Positions 16,941 through 27,018 of a stretch of 64,000 bases of DNA are shown here, piece by piece. The stretch is taken from positions 3,166,001 through 3,230,000 of the forward strand of contig NC_009656.1 of the NCBI RefSeq assembly GCF_000017205.1, read 5' to 3'. The DNA is from Pseudomonas paraeruginosa PA7 (lineage in GTDB: Bacteria; Pseudomonadota; Gammaproteobacteria; Pseudomonadales; Pseudomonadaceae). A program made the position numbers and the translations under genes. The notes below the pieces were generated by a model. The model was not told the DNA's origin. It ran no database searches and worked only from the letters and a program-made list of their open reading frames with translations. Within the stretch, counting starts at the first letter, position 1. Each line of letters opens with the position of its first letter.

Positions 16941-18044
16941 ATGGAAACCAAGCACAGCAATCGAGCTCGCTCTCGCAAGGGTGCCCTGAGGGGCGCAGTC
17001 CTTGCCGGTGCGCTGATGGCTCTCGTCGGCTGCCAGACCAGTCCGGCGGCAACGACTTCGTCAAACACCGGAGGAACCAACATGCAGCTGCAATTGACCC
17101 AGGAGTGGGACAAGACCTTTCCCCTGAGCGCAAAGGTCGAACATCGCAAGGTCACCTTCGCCAATCGCTACGGCATCACCCTGGCAGCTGACCTGTACCT
17201 GCCGAAGAACCGTGGCGGCGATCGGCTGCCGGCAATCGTGATCGGCGGTCCGTTCGGCGCGGTCAAGGAGCAGTCCTCCGGACTGTATGCGCAAACCATG
17301 GCCGAACGCGGATTCGTCACGCTGGCGTTCGACCCATCGTATACCGGTGAGAGCGGCGGTCAGCCACGCAACGTCGCTTCGCCGGATATCAATACCGAAG
17401 ACTTCAGCGCGGCAGTGGATTTCATCAGTTTGTTGCCGGAAGTGAATCGCGAGCGCATCGGCGTCATCGGCATCTGCGGCTGGGGTGGCATGGCGCTGAA
17501 CGCCGTGGCCGTGGACAAGCGCGTCAAGGCGGTGGTGACCAGCACCATGTACGACATGACGCGGGTCATGTCCAAGGGCTACAACGACAGCGTGACCCTC
17601 GAACAGCGCACGCGAACGCTGGAACAACTGGGCCAGCAGCGCTGGAAGGACGCGGAAAGCGGTACCCCCGCCTATCAGCCGCCCTACAACGAACTGAAGG
17701 GTGGTGAGGCACAGTTCCTCGTCGACTACCACGACTACTACATGACACCCCGTGGCTACCACCCGCGGGCAGTCAACTCCGGTAACGCCTGGACGATGAC
17801 CACGCCGCTGTCGTTCATGAACATGCCGATCCTCACCTACATCAAGGAGATCTCGCCACGCCCGATCCTGTTCATCCACGGCGAAAGGGCCCATTCACGC
17901 TACTTCAGCGAGACCGCCTACGCCGCTGCCGCAGAGCCAAAGGAGCTGCTGATCGTTCCGGGCGCCAGTCATGTCGACCTGTACGACCGGCTGGACAGGA
18001 TTCCTTTCGATCGGATTGCCGGATTCTTCGACGAGCATCTGTAG
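16941..18044 (+). CDS. Lipoprotein alpha/beta hydrolase with a cysteine nucleophile
   Basis: The start at 16941 is chosen over 16929 because GGAG lies six bases before it. The first 31 residues are a lipoprotein signal with lipobox LVGC, so the enzyme should be membrane-anchored facing the periplasm. The remainder is an alpha/beta hydrolase of the dienelactone-hydrolase type. The nucleophile elbow GICGWGG contains a cysteine instead of serine, and the catalytic histidine is in GASHVDLYD near the C-terminus. Residues such as GPFGAVKEQ mark the oxyanion region. It follows the MFS gene and probably shares its regulator. Natural substrate unknown; hydrolysis of a lactone or ester is expected. Confidence 0.75.
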   Translation: METKHSNRARSRKGALRGAVLAGALMALVGCQTSPAATTSSNTGGTNMQLQLTQEWDKTFPLSAKVEHRKVTFANRYGITLAADLYLPKNRGGDRLPAIVIGGPFGAVKEQSSGLYAQTMAERGFVTLAFDPSYTGESGGQPRNVASPDINTEDFSAAVDFISLLPEVNRERIGVIGICGWGGMALNAVAVDKRVKAVVTSTMYDMTRVMSKGYNDSVTLEQRTRTLEQLGQQRWKDAESGTPAYQPPYNELKGGEAQFLVDYHDYYMTPRGYHPRAVNSGNAWTMTTPLSFMNMPILTYIKEISPRPILFIHGERAHSRYFSETAYAAAAEPKELLIVPGASHVDLYDRLDRIPFDRIAGFFDEHL

Positions 18045-18135
18045 CGTCGTGCACGCCAGGGCAACAGCGCCGGGAGATTGATTCGGCCCGCTCCCCCGCG
18101 TCCTGCCGCGCACCTCTCCGGTTTTTTCCGCGCCA

Positions 18136-18164
18136 GCGAGGTCCCGCTCCGCTCGAGACCTCGC
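18136..18164. terminator. Inverted repeat between converging genes
   Basis: GCGAGGTC (18136-18143) and GACCTCGC (18157-18164) form a perfect 8-bp stem around a 13-base loop. It lies in the 138-bp gap where the hydrolase gene and the leftward dehydrogenase gene converge. A run of six T precedes it on the plus strand, which is the wrong side for a simple terminator, so the function is uncertain. Confidence 0.3.
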
Positions 18165-18182
18165 CCCTCCCTGGCACCCCTT

Positions 18183-19766
18183 TCAAGCAACCGCCGCCCG
18201 CGTCCCAACCCCGTCCACCAACCGCGCAATCCCCAATGGGTTGCCATCCTTCAGCGCTTCCGGCAGCCACGCGTCCGGGTAGTTCTGGTAGCACACCGGG
18301 CGCAGGAAACGGTCGATGGCCAGGGTGCCCACCGAGGTGCCGCGGGCGTCCGAAGTGGCCGGGTACGGGCCGCCGTGGACCATCGCGTCGCAGACTTCCA
18401 CGCCGGTCGGGTAGCCGTTGAGCAGCAGGCGTCCTGCCTTCTGTTCCAGGAGCGGTACCAGGTCGGCGAAGGACGCCAGGTCTTCCGCTTCGGCGATCAG
18501 GGTCGCGGTGAGCTGCCCGTGCAGCCCATGCAGCGCGCGCTTCAGTTCGGCGTGGTCGGCGACCTCGACGACCACGCTGGCCGGGCCGAAGACTTCTTCC
18601 TGCAGCAACTCGTCGCCCTCCAGCAGCAGGCTGACGTCCGCCTGGAACAGTTGCGGCCGGGCCTGGCGGCCCTCCTGCGGTTGCCCGGCGAGATGGCGGA
18701 CGCGCGGGTGGGCGTGCAGCGCCGCCAGGCCTTTTTCATAGCTGGCCAGCGTGCCGGCGTTGAGCATGGTCTGCGCCGGCTGGTCGTCCATGCGGGCGGC
18801 GAAGCGTTCGAGGAACGCCGAGAATTGCGCAGAGCGGATGCCGATGACCAGCCCGGGATTGGTACAGAACTGGCCGCAGCCGAGCACCACCGAGGCACTC
18901 AGTTCGTCGGCCACGGCCTCGCCGCGCTTCTTCAGCGCCGCCGGCAGCAGCACCACCGGGTTGATGCTGCTCATCTCGGCGAACACCGGGATCGGCTGCG
19001 CCCGGGCGGCCGCCATGTCGCAGAGGGCGCGGCCGCCCTTCAGCGAACCGGTGAAGCCGACCGCCTGGATCGCGGGGTGGCGTACCAGCCGCTCCCCTAC
19101 TCCGCCGCCGTAGATCATGTTGAACACGCCCGCCGGCATGCCGGTGCGCTCGGCCGCGCGGAGGATCGCCGCGGCGACCCGTTCGGCGGTGGCCATGTGT
19201 CCGCTGTGCGCCTTGAACACCACCGGGCAGCCGGCGGCCAGGGCCGCGGCGGTATCGCCGCCGGCGGTGGAGAACGCCAGGGGGAAGTTGCTCGCGCCGA
19301 ACACCGCCACCGGGCCGAGGCCGATCCGGCACTGGCGCAGGTCGACGCGTGGCAGCGGCTTGCGTTCGGGCCGGGCGCGGTCGATGCGCGCGCCATGGAA
19401 GTCGCCGCGCCGCAGGACTTCGGCGAACAGGCGCAGCTGGCCGCTGGTGCGGCTGCGTTCGCCCTGGATGCGCGTGGCCGGTAGCGCGGTTTCACGGCAG
19501 ACGATGGCGACGAAATCATCGTCCAGCGCGTCGAGTTCGGCGGCGATGGTATCGAGGAATTCCGCGCGGCGGCTGGCCGGCAGTTGCCGGTAGTGCGGGT
19601 AGGCGCTGGCGGCGGCTTCGGCGGCGGCGTCCACTTCTTCCGGGGTGGCTTGCACGAAGCGGTACGGCAGCGCCTCACCGCTGGCGGCGTCGAGGCTTTG
19701 CAGGAAGAGCGTGCCGGCCGCGCTGCGGGCGCCGCCGATGAAGTTGTGTCCGAGGATGGCTGTCAT
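18183..19766 (-). CDS. Alpha-ketoglutarate semialdehyde dehydrogenase (2,5-dioxovalerate dehydrogenase)
   Basis: A 527-residue aldehyde dehydrogenase. The start at 19766 (MTAILGHNFI) is where the family begins; the open frame further upstream overlaps another gene and is not used. The catalytic cysteine lies in GQFCTNPG, the general-base glutamate in FAEMSSINP, and the NAD(P)-binding loop in VFGASNFPLAFS and GFTGSLKGG. The long form with these motifs is characteristic of enzymes that oxidise ketoglutarate semialdehyde at the end of non-phosphorylating pentose or acid-sugar pathways. It is the last gene of a leftward run with an AraD1-type FAH enzyme, an acid-sugar dehydratase and an MFS carrier. 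That context strongly supports the role. I recall it as PA2217 in PAO1. Confidence 0.85.
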   Translation of the reverse strand: MTAILGHNFIGGARSAAGTLFLQSLDAASGEALPYRFVQATPEEVDAAAEAAASAYPHYRQLPASRRAEFLDTIAAELDALDDDFVAIVCRETALPATRIQGERSRTSGQLRLFAEVLRRGDFHGARIDRARPERKPLPRVDLRQCRIGLGPVAVFGASNFPLAFSTAGGDTAAALAAGCPVVFKAHSGHMATAERVAAAILRAAERTGMPAGVFNMIYGGGVGERLVRHPAIQAVGFTGSLKGGRALCDMAAARAQPIPVFAEMSSINPVVLLPAALKKRGEAVADELSASVVLGCGQFCTNPGLVIGIRSAQFSAFLERFAARMDDQPAQTMLNAGTLASYEKGLAALHAHPRVRHLAGQPQEGRQARPQLFQADVSLLLEGDELLQEEVFGPASVVVEVADHAELKRALHGLHGQLTATLIAEAEDLASFADLVPLLEQKAGRLLLNGYPTGVEVCDAMVHGGPYPATSDARGTSVGTLAIDRFLRPVCYQNYPDAWLPEALKDGNPLGIARLVDGVGTRAAVA

Positions 19767-19882
19767 GTCGACCTCATACAGGGGAAGCCCCGCCGGGGAT
19801 GGCCGGCGGAGCCGGAGCCAAGGGCTCCGCAGGAATGAAGGAATCCATGCCGCGGGTCCGGCCCATGCGCGGCGGTTGGGGG

Positions 19883-20887
19883 TCAGAGCGCTACTACCCG
19901 CCCCGGCGCCAGTGCCGTCTCGACGGCGGCGATGCCATTGCGCAGCGGCGCGCCGAACTCGGTCATGGCGATCTCGAAGACATCCCCCGGAGCGGCCTTG
20001 ATCCCGTCGGCGAAAGACAGCGTGGCGGTGCCGAAGTAATGCACGTGGACGTCGCCCGGACGGAGGAACTGCGCGTACTTGAAATGGTGGTACTCGAGGT
20101 TCTCCAGGCTGTGGCACATGTTGTCCTCGCCGGAAAGGAACGCCTGTCGCCAGAGCACTTCGCCGTCGCGCAGGATCCGGCTCTCGCCCTGCAGGTGGCG
20201 CGGTAGCTCGCCAACCCGCAGCTCCGGCCCGTAGCAGCAGGCGCGCAGCTTGGAATGCGCCAGGTACAGGTAGTTGCGGCGCTCCATCAGGTGGTCGGAG
20301 AACTCGTTGCCCAGGGCGTAGCCGAGCCGATAAGGTCGGCGGTCATCGCCGATCAGGTAGAGCCCGACCAGCTCCGGTTCCTCGCCGGCGTCCTCGGCGA
20401 AGGCCGGTAGCGGGAGGTCCGCGCCGGGGCGCACGACGATGCCGCCGTCGCCCTTGTAGAACCATTCGGGCTGCGCGCCGACCTGACCCGCCGGTGGCTT
20501 GCCGCCCTCCAGGCCCCACCTGAAGATGCGCATGGTGTCGGTCAGCGCGGTCTCGTCGCCCTGGTGCTGCTGGTGCTGCTGGTGCATGCGGTCGCGCGTC
20601 GCGGCGCTGCCCAGGTGGGTCAGGCCGGTGCCGCTGACCAGGCAATGGGCCGGGTCTTCATGATCCAGCGGCGGCAGCACCCTTCCCTCCTCCAGCAACC
20701 CGGCATAGTCCGGGCCCGGTTCGCTGCCTCGGCGCAGCACCTCGTCGTGCAGGCCGATGCCCGCGCGAATCGCCGCCAACCCCAGTTCGCGGGTGCTGTG
20801 CACGCCGCGCAGCACCTGTATCCCGGCGCCTTCGACGACGCCGACCCGGCGCTGCCCTGCCCGGTCCTCGAATTGAATCAGCCGCAT
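19883..20887 (-). CDS. FAH-superfamily enzyme, AraD1 type
   Basis: A 334-residue protein of the fumarylacetoacetate hydrolase superfamily, AraD1 subgroup. The signatures are VSGTGLTHLGSA near residue 90, a metal-binding GYALGNEFSDH near residue 195, and SGEDNMCHSLENLE near 260. AraD1-type enzymes act on 2-keto-3-deoxy sugar acids, usually as dehydratases giving the semialdehyde that the downstream dehydrogenase oxidises. Acidic residues for a divalent metal are present. The gene lies 27 bp after the dehydratase gene and 116 bp before the dehydrogenase gene in one leftward operon. Confidence 0.75.
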   Translation of the reverse strand: MRLIQFEDRAGQRRVGVVEGAGIQVLRGVHSTRELGLAAIRAGIGLHDEVLRRGSEPGPDYAGLLEEGRVLPPLDHEDPAHCLVSGTGLTHLGSAATRDRMHQQHQQHQGDETALTDTMRIFRWGLEGGKPPAGQVGAQPEWFYKGDGGIVVRPGADLPLPAFAEDAGEEPELVGLYLIGDDRRPYRLGYALGNEFSDHLMERRNYLYLAHSKLRACCYGPELRVGELPRHLQGESRILRDGEVLWRQAFLSGEDNMCHSLENLEYHHFKYAQFLRPGDVHVHYFGTATLSFADGIKAAPGDVFEIAMTEFGAPLRNGIAAVETALAPGRVVAL

Positions 20888-20914
20888 CTCGGCTCCTCCT
20901 GTGCGCTCCGAGTA

Positions 20915-22090
20915 TCACTCGATGATGGTGAAATCCCTGAGGTGCTCTTCGGATAGCTCCAGGCCCAGGCCGGGCTTGTCGTCGTCCAGCTGGATATAGC
21001 CGTCGACCGGCTGCGGCTCGCCCTTGAACACGTAGTAGAACAGCTCGTTGCCGACCTCGACGTCGAACACCGGGAAGAACTCGGCCATCGGCGAGGCGGT
21101 GCTGGCCATGGTCAGGTGATAGTTGTGCAACTGTCCGGCGTGCGGGATCACCGGCACCGACCAGGCCTCGGCCATGGCGTTGATCTTGCGCGCGGCGGTG
21201 ATCCCGCCGACGCGGTTGGTGTCGTACTGGATGACGTCCACCGCGTGGCGCTCCAGCAGATCCTTGAAGCCGTGGCCGGTGAACTCGTGCTCGCCGCCGG
21301 AGATCGGCATGATCCCCATCTTCTTCAGCTCGACGTAGCCCTCGATGTCATCGGCGATCACCGGCTCCTCCAGCCAGCGCGGTTCGAACTCGGCGAGCTT
21401 CGGCAGCATCCGCCGGGCGTATTCCAGGGTCCAGCCCATGTAGCATTCGAGCATGATGTCGACGTCCGGGCCGGCCAGTTCGCGTAGCGCGCGGACCTGC
21501 TCGATGTTCCTGCGCATGCCCGCCGGGCCGTCCTTGGGGCCGTAGCCGAAGCGCATCTTCAGCGCGGTGAAGCCCTGGTTCAGGTAGCCCCGGGCCTCTT
21601 CGAGGAAGGCGTCGAGATTGTCGTTGGCGTAGAGCTTCGAGGCGTAGGTCCAGATCTTCTCCTTGGTGCGTCCGCCGAGCAGCTTGAACACCGGCTTGTT
21701 CACCGCCTTGCCCATGATGTCCCAGATCGCCAGGTCCACCGCCGAGATGGCTGCCATGCCGATGCCCTTGCGGCCCCAGGCGTGGGTGCGGCGATACATC
21801 TTCTGCCAGATGTACTCGTAGTCGAACGAGTCCTCGCCGATGCAGATCGGCGCCAGGTAGAGATCGATGATTTCCTTGGCCACCCGTGGCGCCAGGGCGC
21901 AGTTGCCGACGCCGACGAGGCCGTCGTCGGTCTCGATCTCCACCACCAGCCAGCCGTGGAAGCGGAACGAGCCCATGGCGTCGCCCTTCTCGAACAGGAT
22001 GTCGCTGGCATTGGTGCAGAAGTGCGCCTGCGGCGGGACGACCTTGCCCTTCCATTCGAAGACGCGGGTACGGACGGATTTGATTTTCAT
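20915..22090 (-). CDS. Acid-sugar dehydratase, enolase superfamily (L-rhamnonate dehydratase-like)
   Basis: A 391-residue member of the mandelate racemase subgroup. The start at 22090 ([13 protein letters not shown]) fits the capping domain; the much longer open frame upstream is an overlap artefact. Metal ligands appear in order as the glutamates of LECYMGW, WLEEPV and SGGEHEF. The KMR motif in ALKMRFGYG supplies a base, and YDTNRVGGI and [10 protein letters not shown] supply the Asp-His pair. The [14 protein letters not shown] stretch resembles rhamnonate dehydratases, so a 6-deoxy or pentonic acid is likely. The product would be a 2-keto-3-deoxy acid for the AraD1-type enzyme. The exact sugar acid is not determined. 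Confidence 0.75.
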   Translation of the reverse strand: MKIKSVRTRVFEWKGKVVPPQAHFCTNASDILFEKGDAMGSFRFHGWLVVEIETDDGLVGVGNCALAPRVAKEIIDLYLAPICIGEDSFDYEYIWQKMYRRTHAWGRKGIGMAAISAVDLAIWDIMGKAVNKPVFKLLGGRTKEKIWTYASKLYANDNLDAFLEEARGYLNQGFTALKMRFGYGPKDGPAGMRRNIEQVRALRELAGPDVDIMLECYMGWTLEYARRMLPKLAEFEPRWLEEPVIADDIEGYVELKKMGIMPISGGEHEFTGHGFKDLLERHAVDVIQYDTNRVGGITAARKINAMAEAWSVPVIPHAGQLHNYHLTMASTASPMAEFFPVFDVEVGNELFYYVFKGEPQPVDGYIQLDDDKPGLGLELSEEHLRDFTIIE

Positions 22091-22119
22091 GTCGCAGCTC
22101 CTATCGGTGCGTAGTGGGG

Positions 22120-23442
22120 TCAGCCGGCCTGCCGCGCGCGCAGCGGGACGGACGACGATCCGGAGGTCTTCAGTCGAGCCAGCAGGCAGGCGCCGAGCAG
22201 GCCGACGGCGGCCAGGGCGAACATGCCGGCGCGCGGGTCGGCGAACAGGTTTTCCATGAGGGTCTTGAGGTTCGGCGCGACGAAGCCGCCGAGGTTGCCC
22301 AGGGAGTTGACCAGGGCGATGCCGCTGGCGGCGGCCGCGCCGCTCAGGTAGCCGGTGGGCAGGGTCCAGAACAACGGCTGCACCGCGACGAAGCCGGACG
22401 CGGCGAAGCAGAAGGCGATCACCGCCAGGCCAAGGTTGCCGGCCAGCGCCGAGGCGGCGATGCCGGCAGCGGCCATGCCCAGCATGGCCACCGCGAGTGG
22501 GCGGTGCAGGCCGCTGCGGTCGGCATGGCGGGTCACCAGGCGCGTCACCACCAGGGCGCAGGCCCAGGGAATCGCAGTGATCAAACCGACGTTCAGGCCG
22601 ACCTGACCGTCGAGGAAACTGGCGATGCGGGTCGGCAGGTAGAACACCACGCCGTACACGCTCATCTGGATGGTGAAGTAGACCAGACAGAACTTCAGCA
22701 CCTGGCCGTTGCGCAGTGCGCTGAGGAAGCCGTGTGGGCCGCGTGCCTGTTTGCGGGTGTCTTCTTCGGCCAGCTCGCCTTCCAGCGCCCGCTTTTGCTC
22801 GTCGCTCAGCCAGCCGGCATCGCGTGGGCGGTCGACCAGGTAGAAGTAGGCGGCGATGCCGACCAGCGAGGCCAGCAGGCCCTCGGTGACGAACAGCCAC
22901 TGCCAGTTGGCCAGGCCGAATATGCCGTGGAACTCCAGCAGCCAACCGGACAGCGGGCCGCCCAGCACCAGCGCCAGCGGCAGGCCGAAGTAGAACAGGC
23001 CGAGCGCCTGGGCACGGCTGCGCTGCGGGAACCAGTAGGTGAGATAGAGAATGATGCCGGGGAAGAAGCCCGCCTCGGCGACGCCCAGCAGGAAGCGCAG
23101 GACATAGAAGGTCATGGCGTCGTCGGCGAACATCATCGCCGCCGAGACCAGGCCCCAGCTGACCATGATCCTGCACAGCCAGACCCTGGCGCCAAGGCGG
23201 TGCAGCATCAGGTTGCTGGGAACCTCGAAGCAGGCGTAGCCGATGAAGAAGATGCTCGCGCCGAACGCGAAGGCGGCATCGCCGAGCCCGCTGTCGGCTT
23301 GCAGGAAGGCGCGCGCGTAGCCGACGTTGGCCCGGTCGATGAAGGCCAGCACGTACATCAGGATCAGGAAAGGCAGGAGCCGCAGGCGGCTGGTGGCGAT
23401 CGCCGAGGACAGCAGCCTGGCGTGGTCGTTCATGGCGCTCAT
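22120..23442 (-). CDS. MFS transporter, anion:cation symporter (ACS) family
   Basis: A 440-residue carrier with 12 membrane segments. The start at 23442 ([11 protein letters not shown]) follows AGGGAAG at a normal distance; upstream in-frame starts are not supported. [14 protein letters not shown] near residue 30 is the ACS/phthalate-permease signature. It is first in the operon that encodes the dehydratase, AraD1-type and dehydrogenase enzymes, so it probably imports the acid sugar. A paired inverted motif at 23553-23603 lies about 110-160 bp before the start. I recall it as PA2214. Confidence 0.85.
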   Translation of the reverse strand: MSAMNDHARLLSSAIATSRLRLLPFLILMYVLAFIDRANVGYARAFLQADSGLGDAAFAFGASIFFIGYACFEVPSNLMLHRLGARVWLCRIMVSWGLVSAAMMFADDAMTFYVLRFLLGVAEAGFFPGIILYLTYWFPQRSRAQALGLFYFGLPLALVLGGPLSGWLLEFHGIFGLANWQWLFVTEGLLASLVGIAAYFYLVDRPRDAGWLSDEQKRALEGELAEEDTRKQARGPHGFLSALRNGQVLKFCLVYFTIQMSVYGVVFYLPTRIASFLDGQVGLNVGLITAIPWACALVVTRLVTRHADRSGLHRPLAVAMLGMAAAGIAASALAGNLGLAVIAFCFAASGFVAVQPLFWTLPTGYLSGAAAASGIALVNSLGNLGGFVAPNLKTLMENLFADPRAGMFALAAVGLLGACLLARLKTSGSSSVPLRARQAG

Positions 23443-23552
23443 GGAGGACTTCCCTTCTTGTTGTTGTTCGACGCGGAGGCGGCATGGCCGCTTGCGTTGG
23501 GCCGACTGTAGCCAGGCCGCTCCCGCGCGGATAATCACTTCTGCGCATTCGT

Positions 23553-23603
23553 CGATAACCCCAGGCAATACCTTTTCGCCAATGAGCCAATCGTCGGTTA
23601 TCG
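23553..23603. promoter_or_regulatory. Paired inverted octamers, copy 1 (candidate operator)
   Basis: CGATAACC at 23553-23560 and GGTTATCG at 23596-23603 are exact inverted octamers separated by 35 bp. The same pair with the same spacing recurs at 28417-28467, and nearly so at 28496-28546. It lies between the porin gene and the MFS gene, upstream of the leftward catabolic operon. Centre-to-centre distance is 43 bp, about four helical turns, which suits binding by a dimer of dimers such as a LysR tetramer. Confidence 0.6.
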
Positions 23604-23628
23604 GCCAGGGCCAAGCGCGGCCCCACGC

Positions 23629-24879
23629 TCAGAGCAGCGGCAGGGAATACGAGAGGATCAGACGGTTCTCGTCGACATCGGCGGCATGGTTGGAACGCAG
23701 CATGGCGTTGCGCCAACGCAGGCCGAGGTTCTTCAGCGGGCCGCTCTGGATCACGTAGGCGATGTCCACGTCGCGTTCCCAGGCGCGGCCGTCGGCCATT
23801 GCCTTCGTCCGGGCATGGGCGCCGCTGGCGTAGCGGGCCATGGCGGTCAGCCCGGGAATGCCCAGGGCGACGAAGTCGTAGTCGTAGCGCAGTTGCCAGG
23901 AGCGCTCGCCGGCGCTGGTGAAGTTGCGCACCTGGATGTCGTTGACCAACGGCGTGCTGGTGCCGGCGATGTAGAGCATCCCGTGGTCGCCGTACATGCG
24001 CTGGTAGCCGGCGCCGAGGCTGTGTCCGCCGTGGGTCGCGCTGAAGAAACCGCTCAGCGCGCGGTTGTCCAGTTCGCCGAGCTTCGCGGCACCTTCGTCG
24101 CGCGTGTCGAAGAGCCCGACGCTGGCGCCCAGGCGCCAGCCGCCGAAGCTCCGCTTGTGGCTCAGGCTGTAGTAATCCTGCCGGTAGATGTCTTGCAGTC
24201 GCGCCTGCCACAGCCCGACCTGGCTGCGCTCGGCGTTGAAGCGGTATTCGGCGCCCAGGTAGTCGAAGCGGTCGGAGAACGCCCCGCCTCGCCCATCCAC
24301 CGAGAGATCCTGGTGGTCGCTGGAGTTGCGCTGGCTGAGCGAACGCATCTGCCCGCCGTGCAGGGTCAGGCCGGCGATTTCCTTCGAGGTCAGCATGCCG
24401 CCCTGGAAGGTCTGCGGCAGCAGGCGGCCGTCGTTGCGCAGGAGGATTGGCAGTTCCGGCAGCAGTTCGCCGAGCTTCAGTTCGGTATTCGACAGCTTCA
24501 GCTTCGGCGCCACGCCCAGTCGCGCGTAGTCGTCCGCGGCGCGTCCGTCGGCGTGGCGTGGCAGCAGCCCGGAGCCGGCACGATCAGGGCTGCTGTCGAG
24601 CTTCAGGCCGAGCTGGCCGAGCAGCTCGACGCCCAGGCCCAGGGTGCCCTGGGTATAGCCGGATTTCGCCTGGAGGAGAAAGCCTTGGGCCCACTCCTCC
24701 TGTTTCGACTGCGCCGCGCCGGGCTGTCGGAAGTCGCGATTGAAATAGAGATTGCGCAGGCCGAGGCTGACAGTGGCGTCTTCGATAAAGCCCTCGGCGC
24801 CGGCGAGCGACGGCAGGCCGGCCAGCAGGACCGGAGCGAGCGAGGCGGATTTCAGCAGGTTCGGAGCGGAACGGGTCAT
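23629..24879 (-). CDS. opdG: OprD-family outer-membrane porin (OpdG-like)
   Basis: A 416-residue outer-membrane protein with an N-terminal signal peptide ending near LAGA. The mature start [21 protein letters not shown] (in part: [12 protein letters not shown]) is the OprD-family hallmark, and the C-terminus is a beta strand ending in LPLL after DENRLILSY. Family members are 18-stranded channels for small organic acids or basic amino acids. Its place between the two halves of the acid-sugar locus suggests uptake of the same carboxylate across the outer membrane. The symbol opdG is from my recollection of the PAO1 order (PA2213), so treat it as probable. Confidence 0.8.
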   Translation of the reverse strand: MTRSAPNLLKSASLAPVLLAGLPSLAGAEGFIEDATVSLGLRNLYFNRDFRQPGAAQSKQEEWAQGFLLQAKSGYTQGTLGLGVELLGQLGLKLDSSPDRAGSGLLPRHADGRAADDYARLGVAPKLKLSNTELKLGELLPELPILLRNDGRLLPQTFQGGMLTSKEIAGLTLHGGQMRSLSQRNSSDHQDLSVDGRGGAFSDRFDYLGAEYRFNAERSQVGLWQARLQDIYRQDYYSLSHKRSFGGWRLGASVGLFDTRDEGAAKLGELDNRALSGFFSATHGGHSLGAGYQRMYGDHGMLYIAGTSTPLVNDIQVRNFTSAGERSWQLRYDYDFVALGIPGLTAMARYASGAHARTKAMADGRAWERDVDIAYVIQSGPLKNLGLRWRNAMLRSNHAADVDENRLILSYSLPLL

Positions 24880-25048
24880 TGTTGTTTTTCCTTTTCCCAG
24901 GCCGAAGCGAGCCGTGGAGCGCTGTGGCTCCAGGCGATGTGTCTCGTCGAAGGTGCGAAGCCCCCTGCCCCGCCGCGACGGTACAGGGAGGCGTCAGGAG
25001 CGCGTTACGAGGGGGCGGCGCTCTGGTTGTCGTGTCGCATGCAAGCGA

Positions 25049-26062
25049 TCAGGCTTTGCGCCTGCCCATCCGGCAGGCGATCTCGAACGCCTGGCGGGTA
25101 GCGCCGACGTCGGCCCGGCCCTGCCCGGCGATATCGAAGGCGGTGCCGTGGGCCGGCGTAGCGATGGGGATCGGCAGGCCGCCCTGGACGGTCACGCCAC
25201 GGGAGAAGCCCATCAGCTTGATCGCGATCTGCCCCTGGTCGTGATACATGGTCACCACCGCGTCGAAGGCGCGGGCGTCGCCCTGCACCTTGAGGAAGAT
25301 GGTGTCGGCGGGATACGGGCCGTCGGCGTCGATGCCCTCCTCGCGCGCCTTGCGTACCGCCGGGCCGATGATGTCCAGCTCCTCGCGGCCGAAGCTGCCG
25401 TTGTCGCCGTTGTGCGGATTCAGCCCGCAGACGCCGATGCGCGGCCGCGCCAGGCCGCTGCGGCGGAGCGCGGCGTCGATCAGGCGGATCGCCTCCCCTA
25501 CCCGCTCCTGGCTGAGCAGGCCCGGCACCTCGGCCAGGGCCACGTGGGAGGTTACCCGCGAGGTCCAGAGGTCGTCGAGAACGTTGAACTCGCAGAACGG
25601 GCCGTCGAATCCCAGGCGTTCGGCGAACCAGTGCAGTTCGTCGCTGTGGGCCATGCCGGCCATGTGCAGCGAGGTCTTGTTCAGCGGGCCGAAGAGGATC
25701 GCGTCGGTCCTGCCGCCGCGGGTCAGTTCGAGGGCCAGGGCGAGGGTCTCCAGGCTGTAGCGGCCGCCGGCGGCACTCGCTTCGCAGCGTGGGAACTCGC
25801 CCTGGCCCTGGCCGTGCCAGGGAAGCAGCAGTGGCGTGGCGTCGGCGAAGTCCAGGGTTTCCAGCGAGTCGATGCGCCGGTAGGGGAATTCGCAGCCGGC
25901 GATGCGCATGCCGCGGCGCGCTTCCGCTTCGTCGGCGATCAGCAGGACATGCGCCTTCCCGCGCACCTCGGGCTCGGCCAGCAGGCGGGCGATCAGTTCC
26001 GGGCCGATGCCGGCCGGGTCTCCCAGGACCATGGCCAGTCGCGGTAGGGTTGGAGTGTTCAT
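25049..26062 (-). CDS. PdxA2-type 4-phospho-acid-sugar dehydrogenase
   Basis: A 337-residue enzyme of the PdxA fold. The start at 26062 (MNTPTLPRLAMVLG) overlaps the stop of the amidohydrolase gene by 4 bp. GDPAGIGPEL near residue 15 and FGPLNKTSLHMAG near residue 125 are family signatures. Metal-binding histidines are in DELHWFAE, TSHVAL and MYHDQGQI. True PdxA acts in vitamin B6 synthesis; PdxA2 relatives beside sugar-acid genes oxidise 4-phospho-D-threonate or 4-phospho-D-erythronate to dihydroxyacetone phosphate and CO2. The catabolic context favours PdxA2. No sugar-acid kinase gene is seen nearby, which PdxA2 pathways normally need, so the substrate is open. Confidence 0.75.
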   Translation of the reverse strand: MNTPTLPRLAMVLGDPAGIGPELIARLLAEPEVRGKAHVLLIADEAEARRGMRIAGCEFPYRRIDSLETLDFADATPLLLPWHGQGQGEFPRCEASAAGGRYSLETLALALELTRGGRTDAILFGPLNKTSLHMAGMAHSDELHWFAERLGFDGPFCEFNVLDDLWTSRVTSHVALAEVPGLLSQERVGEAIRLIDAALRRSGLARPRIGVCGLNPHNGDNGSFGREELDIIGPAVRKAREEGIDADGPYPADTIFLKVQGDARAFDAVVTMYHDQGQIAIKLMGFSRGVTVQGGLPIPIATPAHGTAFDIAGQGRADVGATRQAFEIACRMGRRKA

Positions 26063-27018
26063 GCGGAAGTCCTCGGGTCGGGCGATGCCTGCTGCAGGCG
26101 TATGGTGTCGGGCACGGTGCGGTAGATGCGCCGCGCGTTGCCATGGAAGAGTCGTTCCTGGTCGGCGTACGGCAGGTCGGCGACGATACGCTTGAAACCG
26201 CCATAGATGTCGTCGAACGAGCCGCACAGGCTGTCCACCGGGAAATTGCTGGCGAACATCGTCCGCTCGACGCCGAACAGGGCGATGGTCTCGCGGACGA
26301 TCCAGGCGTTGTCCTCGACGCTCCAGCACCGGCCGGCCTGACCGAGGCCGGAGATCTTCACCGCCACGTTGGGCCGCTCGGCGAAGCGCGCCATGGCCCG
26401 CCGCCAGCCGGCCAGGCCCTGCTCGCTGCGGTCCGCCGGCAGGCCGGCATGGTTGAGGATCAGCAGCGTGCCGGGAAAGTCGCGCGCCAGCCGCTCGGCC
26501 TCGGCAAGGTTCCACCAGGGCGTCTGCAGGTCGAAGTGCAGGCCGTGGCGCGCCAGTTCGGCGTAGCCGCGGCGCCAGCGCTCGTCGCTCATCAGGCTGC
26601 GCGTTTCGCCGACCTGTACCGGCCGGGTCGGTCCGCCGGGCTTGTGGCGGACACTACGGACCCGCGCGAAGCCCGCCTGCGCCGCCAGCACCTCGGCGGC
26701 GTCCGGCGCGTCCAGCCAGGCCTGGGCCACTACGGCGTGGGGCGCGCCGTGGCGTTCGGCGAGCCGGTGGACGAAGCGGGTCTCGCCGAGCGGGTCGCGC
26801 GGGTCCCACTCGGTTTCCACGTAGACCGTCTCGACCACCCGGTGCGCGCCCGCGTCGGTGAAATAGTCGGCCGGCAGGTAGCGCCGCTTGATCGCGCTGT
26901 AGTCGCCGTAGCGGAACGGGATGTTCTCGCCGTCCGACAGCCAGGGGTGGTAGTTCACCTGCGGATCCCAGAAATGGTGATGGGCGTCGACTATCGGTCC
27001 GTCGTACAGCTCAGCCAT
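26059..27018 (-). CDS. Amidohydrolase-2 family lactonase-like hydrolase
   Basis: A 319-residue metal-dependent hydrolase of the COG3618 group. The metal motif HxH appears as DAHHHFWD at residues 11-18. Further ligands are in ILNHAGLP, and the catalytic aspartate is in ASNFPVDSL near residue 255. Relatives hydrolyse sugar lactones such as fuconolactone or rhamnonolactone, or dicarboxylate lactones. The stop overlaps the PdxA2 start by 4 bp and the start overlaps the MFS stop by 8 bp, so the three are co-translated. It would open a lactone before the dehydratase step in this locus. Confidence 0.75.
   Translation of the reverse strand: MAELYDGPIVDAHHHFWDPQVNYHPWLSDGENIPFRYGDYSAIKRRYLPADYFTDAGAHRVVETVYVETEWDPRDPLGETRFVHRLAERHGAPHAVVAQAWLDAPDAAEVLAAQAGFARVRSVRHKPGGPTRPVQVGETRSLMSDERWRRGYAELARHGLHFDLQTPWWNLAEAERLARDFPGTLLILNHAGLPADRSEQGLAGWRRAMARFAERPNVAVKISGLGQAGRCWSVEDNAWIVRETIALFGVERTMFASNFPVDSLCGSFDDIYGGFKRIVADLPYADQERLFHGNARRIYRTVPDTIRLQQASPDPRTSA

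Noticed and set aside
22091-24211. Upstream extension of the dehydratase frame through the MFS gene and into the porin gene.
   Set aside because: The extension overlaps well-supported genes on the same strand in another frame and has shadow composition; the dehydratase family begins at 22090.
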